From Helicoverpa zea (lineage: Eukaryota > Arthropoda > Insecta > Lepidoptera > Noctuidae): a stretch of DNA of 64,000 nt. The notes under the pieces are model-generated. The model saw nothing but the letters and a program-made list of their open reading frames with translations, made no database searches and was not told where the DNA came from. Positions within the stretch are counted from its first letter, which is position 1, and the number at the start of each line of letters is the position of its first letter. Below, one piece after another: positions 39,701 to 52,900 of the stretch. Made by a program: the position numbers and the translations under genes. The stretch spans positions 4,092,001-4,156,000 of the forward strand of contig NC_061467.1 of assembly GCF_022581195.2 (NCBI RefSeq). The letters run 5' to 3'.

Positions 39701-42700
39701 TTGTCCCTTCACGGGTGAGTAAACGATAGGTGATCGACCTCATCATTAACCTGCCTTCTTGTAGATACGATCTGTTAAAGGCGCGCTTCTGAATTTTCCT
39801 CTCGTAGCGTGCCATCGCAGCATTATTATCAACTGGCTCATTTCCTCCTCGTTGACAACACGATATCTAAAATTATGTAAAACGTGAACAGTATAAGACT
39901 CAAGTTTTAGGACTCTCAACGACGTTGTAAATGTTCTTGCTTTATTTGCAGCCCATTATGTTTATGATTATGGTTTTATTTTTGGTATTTTTCTTCATTA
40001 TGTTGGAGCACTCTAGGGAAAAATACTTACATTATTATGACCATTTAATAAAAACATATTGATTAAAAAGAAGCACGAGAGAGTAGGAATTAAGTTGAAA
40101 ATAAACTTAGTATTATTTTTACGAATATCCTTACTTGCTGTCAGTTTTCGTGAAACTGACAGCTCGTCGTAAAACTTTACTTCATTCCGCGACCATTGAA
40201 AGTGAGATAGAGCTTATTTTTCTAAGTCATTCAACACAAAAGGGTAAGCCGAAACGTTCGACAAATTACTCCAATGGTACGCTTAATTTACTTTACAAAT
40301 GCTTTTAAAGTTTTCCGCAGAATATCTAATTGGTTAGTGGAATTCTGTGTTCATTGTGATTTTGCTGTTAGTAACGTTTTAGAAACCATATCATGTTTTT
40401 TACTTTTATGAGGCATAGGTATTTTACTTACTGTTACTGATGCATACATACGAGCAAATAGATTTATTATAAACGACTTTAATCGACTATGCAGGGATCT
40501 GCTCAGGCCGATCCATCCATCACACTCTGGATTCATAAGGCCCCGTGCAGATGTCCCCTGTTCGGTTATAACAGACGCGTTATATGTTCGATATGATATA
40601 GCACATACTAGACACTCGGCTTAGTTGGCTACACTGCCAGTATTAATTTGGGTTACAGATAGTCATTATATACATGGCTGTTATACATCCTCCATTTACA
40701 GTATTAAAAATAAAATAAATCCGGCAAGCATGACTAGCTAGACTAAAGTACATGAAGAATAGGAATAAAATAGGCAGAACTTCGTACCTACGTTTACTAC
40801 AAACATTACACGTATTGATGATGGCTTTATAGAAATTCCCTTGAGCTCATGTTAAGCAGCCACGCCCTGGCAGCAAGTGAACGATGACGTGATTCCAACG
40901 CGATATATCGCCGTGCAGGGTAATATTGTGTCGCGGGACCAACTGATAGCTTCAGCCCTTCGGCAAAAAATAAGGTCGCCCGTTTACACGAGAGCAAAGG
41001 CTTAAAGTGACAGATACTAGATAAATGTTACGACGCATTAGATAAGGGTGGAGCGCATAAAAAGGTCGGGTAATCTCGCGTAAAAAGTGCACTTAACATT
41101 TTAATACGTAGAATATTGAACGTTGACATGAAGGAGCATGAAACATGGATGTAATTATTGACTATCGGGTAACTTTGTGAATACTAGGACAGTCCCCATT
41201 TCATTATGCAGGGGTGTAGCGGACAGGCGACGTCGGGCCAAAGTTAGATTGAAGGCGACGACGCGGCGACGCGAGCGCGTGCTTAAACTGTATCCCGGCT
41301 CACTTAGACCAAGATTTACACCAACTTTGCACTGTTGCCGACGCCTGACGCTGCTTGACACTATGTCATCAAAGCATCAATTATATACTATTGAATACCC
41401 GCATAACGATGGCATTCGATTTGTTCATTCATTGATTTTAAATTAACACACTCTTATTCATAGTCGGCGTATAGTTCAATTGATACGATTGAAAGTGAGC
41501 TGTCTGTGGAATTTATGAATAGAACCATCATAAATTAGCTCTTGCAAAACTTCACAAAAGAAAAACAAACTACAACACAGTTGCTATAATGAATCACAGT
41601 AATATCACAGCTTCAGCTAAGATTCAAGAAGCAATTAGTTTAAAGTACACATGAGTGGCTGCACTTCAATGAGAGCATCTCATTAATTCTATTTTAAGAT
41701 TCCTTTACGTATGTAATCATATGAAAAACATAATTTTATGTAATTATAATTAAAAGCTTGGTGTAATCGTTGGTTCAGGAAGCCTTATCATATCAGCGCG
41801 ATGACAGATGTCAGACGGATGTGTTGTGGACGGAAGCGTGTGCGCGGGCGGCTTCCGTCGTCGCGTGCGCATGTCCGGCGACACTCGATACGACGCCAGC
41901 GACCCGGCTCGCCGCACAGATCGGGTTCCAATCGGCCGGCTCAGCTTACATCCAGCGAAACTACCGCAAACACCGCTAGCTAAATAATACCTACGTACAA
42001 CCAATCAAACCAATATAATTTTCTCAGAACTCCCATTTTCTTAAAAACAAAGTGTTAATACAAAGTTACAATGATATCAAACATTAAGCTAATTCTAGGC
42101 GCATTCAAAATAACCGCGCGCGGTAATAAACAGTTAAAAACAAATGGAGAAACCTCACAATTGCTCTAATTACCGCCTCCGTTACCAAATCACGAGAAAA
42201 TTCACGCCCTCAGCCCTCCACGTCACAATGAGGGAATGGAAGAAGCCTGTGAAAAAGCAAATTAAATTAATTGTGATGTAAACGAGGGTAGGCCGGGCAC
42301 ACTGCGTACTGTAAATAATAGATGGCGTTGCCTTCGAACCGCACCCCTTTACAATACAATTTTATTTGGCGTATAAAACGTTGGCCGCGTGTGGCATTAC
42401 TTACGTACTTAATAAATAAATCGAATCTGTCGCTGTGTTACATAAAACTGTTTGTGTTTTATTGCCGAACAAAGATGTTATAAAACGAGCAATTTTATTC
42501 AGTTGTTTACTTCTCAGACACATATTCGTACTTTTGTTCAACTTTTTACTTGTATGTAGGAATATTAAGTCCAAATTGGCGCATGTAAATTCAAAGATCT
42601 ATTTGATAACAAAAAAATATTAAATTATAACGTAGGTAATTAATAGCAAGTAGCGGTCAAGACTCGAAGGTGAAAGCTATAAGAGTGTTTGTTATGAAAA

Positions 42701-45700
42701 CAGCGTGTTCTTCGTTGAGGCCGAAATAGTCGGAGTAAGACGTCCGACCGGTTTACAAGCGAAGCTTTACACCGCGCTATTTTCGGAGCTCCATCAAATA
42801 ACCGTCGATATCGCTCTTATGGATTTATACAATGATTCGAACATAATTCTTGCTGTATCGGAATTTTTGAGGAAAAATACCAAAAATGGATGTTACCTAA
42901 GCCTAATTTGTAGTGTGTTCACTGAAATAGTCATAGTGATATCATAGTTTATGCTTATTCTATGTTAGCTATGCTCCTTTGATGTAATGCAACCTCAAGC
43001 AAGAAGCTGGCAACACAGAAATGAAGATCACCAGAGTTCAGAATCTCATTTCCGGTTACTCACTCAACCTGGGTGTGATGTGTGCACTCGTTGCTCGGCC
43101 CATCACAACCTCCTTGAGTGAGCGATCGTGGACGAGACACTGCGGCTGATGAAGAGAAGGAACTACATCATAGCAACGTGCCAGCGAAGATTTGTCCAAC
43201 AATACATATATTAACTGTCTTTTGTTTCTTTTTGTGGGTGTATGTTTGTATTGTATTCAAATGTAGAAATAAAACCTTTTGTAAGCTTCATTATTGTCGT
43301 CATCTCAGCCATAGGACTAACATAAGCCACTGCTAGTTATAAGCCTCATTGATTTCCATTTATTGGTAAGCTTTGCCATCATATAATTGATAACGTTTAG
43401 TTACTAGTCCTTAGATGAATATGCATAACTTTAAAACCGTAAATCCAGTATAGTATAGTAAAATTCTACGAGGTGTACTGATACGCGTCTTGTCGAAATT
43501 TTCATAGAAAAACATTTGGCCTGCCGGTCGGCAAAAATAGCATCACGGACATACAGAAAACAGGCGCGCATCGATCACGTGATTTATGCGTTATTGGCTA
43601 CCGATTTGGCGGTTTACGACATCTGATCGAGAGCTTGTTCTGTACTACACCGATATGTCAAAAGAAAGATAGATAATACATATAATTTATTGAATAAAAT
43701 GCCACAATGCACCTGCAAAGCATTGTGCTCGCGTAAAAGAAGATTCACAAACATCGTTACCTGAAGGCATACTCTGTTTACGTCAAGCAGTACTTTTATC
43801 CTCCGCTCTGTTCCATTTGCCGCGGTTATTGTTGAGCACAAATCGCTTAGCAAAATAACTACAAACTACATTTTATAACGGAAGCCCAATATATAAACTA
43901 CACTTGTACCCTATGGGAATACTTCCTCCTCAGGGCAACCCATAAAAGTCACTAAATTTCAAACAGATTATTTCATCCGTGTCCGCTTTATGCACGATAG
44001 GAAACTTCGGAATATCTCAAAAACGTCTGAAAAAAATTCGGTATGCTTTTCACAATCATGTAAAGCATTTTTCGAGAAAGTTTCAGTGCCGAATGCAATT
44101 TCATGGGCGTAAAGGTAGTGTACGCATTTTGATGTAGAGGATCTCAACTGTTTATAGTAGGCGTAGGCACTGTGTGTGGTTGTAGTAATAACTCCAATCA
44201 CTTATGGTCATGATATGCAGTATTGTCCGTATCAAGCGGCACAGTCGCGAACAGTCATCAAGTACGCAGTACTCAACTGCCATTATCTGACGGTTCCTAC
44301 ACCTGGCCGCATTGATATGCGCTTACTGAGCGCCTGATTAGCCATGCAATGTTTCACTCTTAGACACCGATTGTATTCGCTTAACACCTGTCTGATTGCA
44401 TCTGCCATCTGTTATTATAATGACACGTATTGACGCTCGCACACATTCCTGCAATAAACGTAACATATTATGAACAACAACATTCAACACCATTTGCTTT
44501 TAATTATAAATTCCATCTTGATTTATCATGTGTTTAAATAATCTGTTTGTTATAAATCTAACACTTACCTAGTTTATTTTTTAACATATACTTGTTTTTA
44601 AAAACCATATCGCTAACACATTTATGAGTGAGTACTTCGGCTCGTAGTGTGCGTGTTCATAAAATAATTTTCCGCCTATTAAGAGCGTAACTCAACCCAA
44701 CTAGTGTTTCTGCTCGATCGTACATTTGTTGTTTATGTCTGTGCCTCAGAATTTGTGTATATAGTAGCATATAGATGTCTTGCCATGTGTGTAACTGGTG
44801 GGCTTATCCGTTAGGCGCTGGCAACTCGCGCATTCGTAGCAGTTGCCAACTAACAGGCCTACGCGGCTAAGCCGATATCAGCTGTCGTCGCGTGCTACGC
44901 CGTCGCGCCGTAGCCGACTACGAGAATTACATTTTCATTGCCTCGATAGTAATTCATGGTACTTATATTTATTGCGCTATTTGCTCAGTATACCTTTGTT
45001 TCATGTAATTTACGTTATTGTTTTATGTAGTTTCTTTATTAAAACTTAGCCTGTAATAAAGAGTGTTTGTTTTTGGTGTTCAAGATATAATCGTAGATAA
45101 ATTAATAAAAATGAAAACCACAATACAGACAAACATTAGAAGTAACCCTCTTGTATTGGTACAAGGGTATTGTCAGTAATAACAATAAAAGTTAATACAA
45201 AAACATCAGGTTATTACAACGACGAAACATTAAAGGCCAGTGGTGTAATTGTTAGGGCGGTTCCACACACGCCGGTAATTTGGCAGCGGCGACATCGCGT
45301 CTATTGCAACACCAATTTCATACCGACAACGTGTAGCTGGAATTGCTTTTATTATACACGCTAACAGCGCCCGTACTGCAGTCTGTACGCACACATTATC
45401 ATTAGAAACCGATGCTCTTGGAAATAATAAAAATACACGATATGAACTAAATTGAGAACTACATGCAACTAAATAAGACAGATTTTAAGGCTTATTTCGT
45501 AATAGTCGAACTGAATTACATTCTAATGAAGTACACCGCTAAGATGATTAAAAATTGAATATGCAAATGAATCAAAGTTTGCCACACTAGTGCCCTCTCT
45601 TCGCTCCTTTAAGTTGAGACGTGAAGTTGAACACTCGTTAGTTATTTACCGTAGCAAGGTAACAATATAATTTGCACGTGACTCCGTCTAGTTTTACACT

Positions 45701-48700
45701 TGACAATGGAACTTTGTTAGCAGCGCTCCGCTGTCCGGTAATTAATCAACTTGTTTAGCAGCTATTGAGGGTTATCACTGCGCTCTGCAAGGTGCCGCTA
45801 ATTGTCAAACTTTACCGACGTCCGTAATACATATTTATCACAAATTCTACTTTTGTACTCACAGTACGCTGACCTTACAATGCCAAAGTAAAATCTTTTA
45901 ACTTTTTGATGAAATTCAGTAAGCCCCGGCGTTATTCGAGACGTTTATACAAGATAGTGCTCTTTAAACAAGCCAAAACAATTTCACTTTACAGTTTAAA
46001 TAAAAAAGCCCCCTAAGTCACTTACGGCGAGAAGAAACGAGAGTCGAGTGCAATTTTAGGGCCGACACTACCCCTTTAGGAAATTGAAGGTGTTTGGTTT
46101 GAGAACATCTGCATAGGGTGGAGTGTTTACCGTCGCCGGCCGGTCTCAAGACAATTTATTTGAAAGGTGTCGCCGCGCAATCCACTCAGCGATCACTGGC
46201 GATACAAATACCCGACCTAGAATAACCTGGGGATAAATCACTCGGAGGAAATAAGTTGGTCGAGCCATTTACCTAGCTGGACATGTGTTTAAACAACGTC
46301 TCGCAGTGCCGATACACGCGACGCCACTCACGCTGACGATATTGTGAAAGCTTCGCTATTGATGTTGTTCACTTCAATGGGAACACTGAAAACGTTTTGC
46401 ATATCTGTTTTGTTTGTCCCCACTTAACTTCTCAAACTTCTAGCGTTGTTTATGCCAAACATTTACCTGTTCGTAAAAAAGTTACCGTATTATATCCGAC
46501 TTGTTTACGAAAACAAATGATAATGACATTTATCAAAACGTTCGGGGGCCAATACTTGCTTATTTAAATAAGAGAGTACTCGTTCAAATAAAATCAATGC
46601 AATTTTCTTTAACCAAAGTAAACTGTCAAAATCGAATTAATCATGAATGTTAAAATTATATAGATATAAGGTATGCAAAATTTGAGCACCTTCAAACACG
46701 GTCCCGAGATCTCAATATTTTACGGCAAACGTGATACGTTGAGTGATTTCGTTAGTCACAACGAAATTCCTAATTACGAGAGATGGCAAAATAAGAGGAA
46801 ATTGTATTAAATCGTGGGTTATCTAAGCTCTCACTCTTATTATTTCGGAGATGGAGCGCGACGACTTCCAAATTTACTTAATTATGTTATGAAGATACTG
46901 ATCTGAATAAAACGGAGCGCCGAAAGCCGAGGGAATAATCGTCTGGACCGACAGACAATTGGTATCTCATCGCAACTTCCAAATGCGACTTGATCCATTT
47001 TTTATTACTTATGTCCTTCGTTACAAAACGGGCACTCTTTGCTGTATTTAAGACGACAAAATGAAAAACACTATCGAAAGAAGATCGATCATTCGCGATA
47101 GCAAGCTAAAGTGGCACTTGGATGTTCTCGTTTATTAGTGCGATAGGAAGTAGCGAAGCAATGAAGAGTGCTGTCATAACAGTACATACGGTGCAGTCTC
47201 AATTTCGTTAGCGGCGGGCACGTATAGCCGTCGCCTGCTGAAATAGAAAACGGCTGGTGATTAATTGGCAATTACTCCAACTGGCGAGTAATTCCCGCGC
47301 CCACTTGTCGCCGAGCTAAGCTCGCATATTATTTTTCCATCGAGTAAATAAATTGAACGTGTGTGCTGCGAACAAAATACAATCAAACACTTAAGGCACG
47401 GTAATCAATATTTTTGTAATTGCATAAATGGACGATATCGAGGTTTCCTATACAGGGAACTTACTTAGAGTTCATATTGATTAGGACTTCAATTTTTTTT
47501 ACATTTATACGCTATAGATTTTACAAGGGAATGCCTGTTCTCAGAAGTGTCAAATCCAATACTTAGGTGAAAACAAATTATAATGACTTTCATTCCTAAG
47601 TTATATAATAAAATACTCAGTTCTTTTACCATCTCCTCTCTATCAGTGATACCTCCAATGTCGCGAGTATCTAAAATAGAAATCATAGTCTGAAGCTCAT
47701 CTTTCTAACATAAATTGTACTAATTCGCACTGAGTATAGTGTTACCCTGGAGCAAAATTGTAATTTGCTGTGATATAATTCAATATTTAGCGAGATGTAA
47801 TTGAATATTTTTCCAATTTGTCGCGCGTAATGGGGCAAGATTGAGTTGACGGTCCCCACGGCGCGCGGGCCGCCGCGGGCCGCACAGTCGGGGACACCGC
47901 CGCGACTCCCCGTCCTCCACTCCTCACCTCGCACATACTTCAAATATTGTCAAACTATACAATCCAAACTTTTTGAAAACAAATACAGCAGAAAATAAAT
48001 AATTCGAGGGATTTAATTTTGTCACGATTTATCCGACTTCACAGCATTCTGATCATTATGGTAACTTAAAATTTGCCACAGTTGGGTGTACATCATTAGA
48101 AGATTGTTTCCAAGATTTAGCCTATTGAATGCACGTCATGGTCCCGTCAATACGTCTGGATTACGATCCGAACTCCCACATACTCGATGCACGTCACGTG
48201 CTATGTTTTCAGTAACCGACAAAAAATACGCCATCGTTCATCGCTCGATTTATTTCCAAATAGCTGCACAGTCCCCCTGTAATACCTACTTAATCATTAT
48301 TTAGATATGATGTAAGGACTTAGGGTACGTGCACTGCCTAAAAAATGGCCAAGCACTCGAAAGTATGAAGATGTTTTAGTACATCAACCCTACAGAATTG
48401 TTTATTTAAATATCGCTCATTCCTTCGAAAGCAATTTTGTCAAGCTATCAATGAAATAGATCGTTATAAAGCCAGACACCTCGTCGGCACTTCATGAATA
48501 TGCAACGTTTTAAAATATTATGCATTATCACCGCCTTTTCTCCTAGTTTAAGATATTCCTGTTATTGCACTTTGACGTAGCAACGGGGAAGATGCCGGCT
48601 ACGTCACGTCGACTCATTCCAGCGGCGATCGCTACTGGCATACTAATATTGTCTGCGAGCGATTCCATGTAATTCCAGCCGGTACTCCACCGCCGATTGT

Positions 48701-49886
48701 GCGCCAGCCAGTATCTTGAATATGTTACTAGGACCTGCCGAATGCTACGCCGGATGCCTCCGAAATACCGATACTCAAATCTGTGCAGTCAAGTCATCAC
48801 AACTCCGTGTGTTACATAATTCCTTACAAAACTACTGAACTGTTATATACGAAACCACAAACGGCTTTAGATTTATTGAAATGGGCATACACATACGTAC
48901 GGATAAACATTCCTTCTTTTGTTATTTAACAGTTCTGTAACATTTTTTATATAGGCACAGTTATCCGCCCTAGCTAAAAGGCCGTGAGCGTTATGGCTTG
49001 ACGTGATTCAGCACTCGTAATTCGTCTCAGCCTGAAGCTAAACAAACTCAGCTTATCGCATAACATAAATTGGCAACACGTCGTTAAGGCGACCCGCACA
49101 CTGCGAGCCGCGCAGGCTTTATCAGTAGCCTCTCGTAAACCAACGCCGTCTGTTATTGCAGCTCGGTTGCGACATTTCCCGAGACTTTTTTCATATCGCA
49201 AACGGCTGCCGATTGTAACGCTAACCGAGGACCGGGACGCGGCAGTCGAACCGCGTAAACGATTTGGCTTGTGCCGATAAATATATCCATTTGGCAATGC
49301 GCGCTCACTCCATGCTCGTATCAACTGAAAAAGCGCGCCGCCTTGAGCGCTGGCGTAATTAGAGGCCAATCGTAAAACGAAAGGGTTGCGCCGGAACGTC
49401 CCATCTGATAATGAGCACGACTGGCGCGGCTCCAGCCGCCGCTCATATTAGGCGGTCTCTCCGCTGCTATCGTTACGACTTTTACACTTTTACGAGTTGT
49501 TTAGTTTACAGAGCCGGCTGTGTACGAGCGCGTGCATTGCCAAATGCTAGTTCGCGGCTCACCGCGCGCGACCGCTCCCTAAATATCACCACCGCTACGT
49601 GTTAATGAGACGTACGCTTCAGCCTCGTTTGGCATTGTACGGAGCCGCTGCCGTCGCTCTGTGCCATATTACCTAAATATGCCTTTGCGCCGTTATGCCA
49701 CTTCATAAGCTTTTCTGTAGTTTTCTTTTCGTAGGTACAATTTTGTTCCCAATATGAGAGAAAGCATTGTGGCATTTAGATAAAATTAAAAGAATATTTT
49801 CCTTGATAGCTATAACGATCTGTTGGCATCCGTTTACAATAACAGCGAAAGCTTCATTCCCGACGATATCAATTTTGTTCAGTGGC
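36773..49886. other. Non-coding intronic block
   Basis: No exon was recognised. Closely spaced GATA-like words occur at 37875-37895 (tgataagatactttatc). GC-rich patches lie at 41220-41290, 41810-41950, 46120-46190, 47850-47930 and 48970-49660. The last is open in several frames on both strands and ends about 260 bp before the ratchet candidate at 49920. Confidence 0.5.
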
Positions 49887-49926
49887 TCTTAATTAACATT
49901 TTCTTTTCTTTCGTTTCCAGGTGAGT
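49887..49926 (+). promoter_or_regulatory. Candidate recursive splice site (ratchet point), strong
   Basis: A strong 3' splice site is followed with no intervening base by a perfect 5' splice site. The tract at 49899-49918 has a single purine (g at 49913) and ends in tttccag at 49920; gtgagt starts at 49921. A branch-point-like cttaat lies at 49888-49893, about 28 bases upstream of the AG. This fits the (Y)nNCAG|GTRAGT zero-nucleotide exon motif of recursive splicing in long insect introns. It is on the same strand as the MMP exons and about 10.0 kb upstream of the next acceptor (59889). The motif is seen directly; use in splicing is inferred. Confidence 0.75.
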
Positions 49927-52900
49927 GAGGGAGCGAATACAAAACCAGGCAGGCTTTGTGCGCGGCGCGCGCGGCGCCCGCTGCCAGACAAAAAAGAATA
50001 TTACACCGCTTTCAATTCGAACACACAGAAGAAAAAATATGATCTGCACTTTTGTAAACGCAAATGAGGTTCGCTTTGTAATATGGGACTTAATTTAAAT
50101 AACGTTTCAGGCTAACCAAACTGAAACAGGTGGGTAATTACGCAACAATTGGTTTAGTTTCGTTAATAGGCAATCACAAAAACCGATCGAGTGTAAATGT
50201 GACACTGTTTCCAAATTCAACAAATACTTAATGGAAACGCGTCATAAACAAACTAAGGTTAAAACTCATATTAAATACATGTTCCATATATTCTCAGAAG
50301 TATGATAAACTTTGGGTGTTGATCTACGAGCAACCCGATGGCAGACAGAGATTATCCCAATGTTCCTCGCGCTATACAAACGGAGCTCACCTTAGCAGGA
50401 ACATGAAAACTAGTTTCCACGAACTACTAGTCGCAGACAGCCAAAATGATTTAATGCTTAGGTGCCAACACTAGAATCTTTCGAAGTCCGCAAAACATTA
50501 TTCATGAAAGTATTATCATAAGTTGAATTCTTTTATTGCTCAGAGCAACAACGATACTTTGAATTGCAGACTTTTATATTGCCTTAGTTAGCGAAATTTT
50601 GTATACACGTTACATACACAAGAAACACTATTCCTAAAGCAGGTAAGTTCATTACTTTATTATAACTGGATACGTTATGTAGAAAATCGTTAATTTCAAT
50701 ATTAATAAGTGACTATATAAACTTGGTGTAGAGAGTATAATATGAATGCTACATGAGCGAGACAAGTTACCTCACATACGCATTATGTAACAAAGACACT
50801 TGATCGCGGACTACGACCTTCGAACCCCAGGAGCTGTTGAACTCTGAACATGTTCAGTAACCTCGCGGTCGACGCCATTTCAAATAAAATTATATTGCAG
50901 TAATGCAATGCACACGCTTGCAGGAACGACAATTCAAACTAGTTCATCTATATTCCACATTATTCATGTTGTAATATTATTCCCAAAAATCGATTTTTCA
51001 TAGATCCTACATAAAGCACGTGACAGTTATCTTCACTGTACACCAGCATAATTTTCAATATTTTTCATTGCTAAACAAACACGAGAGATATATGAATGTA
51101 CCTGGCGAAAACAAAGAATTTCAGCGCAGTTTCACAAATCCAATAAAGTATTAAGATTTGTGATAACTCAGGCAAACATATGATATGGCAATAATTTACA
51201 GGTTTCACAAGTAGTGTACCTATTCGGGTTGTTCAATCCATTACGTGATCTGGCTCAGTGGCATGGTTCAGGGATGCGCGGTCACCTGCGTGACGTGAGA
51301 GTTAAGACAATAGGTGCTAGTGCGGGCATGCACCCCGTGGGGCGGCGCCCTCAAGGGCCTTGCACCCTCGCTCTATCTCTATGTTACTTTATTTAAGATA
51401 ATGCACTTTTACGTAACTTTGTTCGTTTTCTAACAGCATAAAGCAATAAAAGTTCGTAGATCCTTGTAAAACGAACATTATTATTCAGATACTGTTTTAT
51501 TTCTTAGATAGGTATTATAACATTTTCTAAAATAATAATGAGATATGTGCCCACCTTTTAAAAACAAGATCTCCACGGACAATTTTTACGGTGCTTCTAT
51601 TCCATAAATCCCGTCAAATTAATGAGGGATGCAACATTATTTCCTTCGTATTCTGGTGCACTGCACTCGTGTGTGGCAGCGACCCCGCGGTCTTCGACTC
51701 TGCAGTACAATACTCCGTCTCCTTATTTCCTCTCAACAGCGCATCGACCGGTATAAGGAAACTATTTTCATATCACTTCTCCGTGCTTTATCATTAGGAA
51801 AGTTTCCGCTCACTCTTGAAATACAGCAGTTGCCGTTCGAACTGTTTTCATATTCATTACGCAATGAAAATATTTTAACTATAAATAATATTTAACTTCA
51901 CCGGTGTGTACTTATGTACACTTGTATAAATTCATGATTCTTTCATTTTCTATTTTTGAGTGGTTAGTTAAAGATAATTAACAACATTTACGATAGAATT
52001 TAATTTTTAATTGTGTTATATTTTTATATAAAATAAATACATATACTTTTTTAAACCTAAAGTATATTATGTTTTTACTCTGAATTTTAATAAGCTTTAA
52101 AATACATAAAGATGGCTTGTGTATCCCGGCGAGCACAAGAAGGCAACAGCCTGCTTCTAATCCGGAAGTTATAAATTTGCTTAAACTTGTTTGAGTTGCG
52201 AATTCCCGCGATGTTTGTCCGGACGTGCGGGTCCATTTAGTTCCTAAACCAACTCCGCGAACTTCTGCCCCCAATAATCAACAAAGATGTTGATGATGAT
52301 AAAATTTCAACGGACTTTATTGGGCAGCAGAAGCAAACATCGATTAATTTAGGCCTAACCGTACCCGAGTACTTCCAAAGTCATCAATATCCGGAACACA
52401 CATTTAAAAACTGAATTGAACCGGTTATCCTCCCTTGCTTACGGTAAATAAAGTTACACACGCACGAAAAGGGTCACCTCGCCCTAGCCCATACGTGAGC
52501 CTGCTCACTATACCTTCAATGCTTTTGGGGTTATACAATAAAACGAAACGAAATTTATCTCTACACTTGGTACGGAAGAAATTGATTCGTGACAAATTAC
52601 TTAGGTACTCAAATTGATTAAAAAATAGAATTGAAAGTATTTTTGTCTAATAACTTTTAAGAAATCAATGAACTAAGATCCTAACTAGTGTCCGGATCAA
52701 TTATAAAAATAATATTTCGGTAATACAAAACACAATTAAATTACCTACGTTGTACAAACCCTTAACGATGCCAATGTCAATCACTTTTGAAAATGAATCA
52801 GTAATTTTCCCGTAATTTTACGAGAGCCGTACCCGCCTTTATAAAGCGTCATCTCAGAGCCGCCTGTACAAAGTAAGGATGTAATATTAACTCCCAACGA

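Noticed and set aside
44560..44585. Minus-strand abutting splice word (actag|gtaagt).
   Set aside because: The sequence before its AG is purine-rich with no pyrimidine tract, so it is not an acceptor.
48974..49369. 131-codon frame on the minus strand.
   Set aside because: Non-ATG start, overlapped by other open frames in a GC-rich patch, and no domain is visible.
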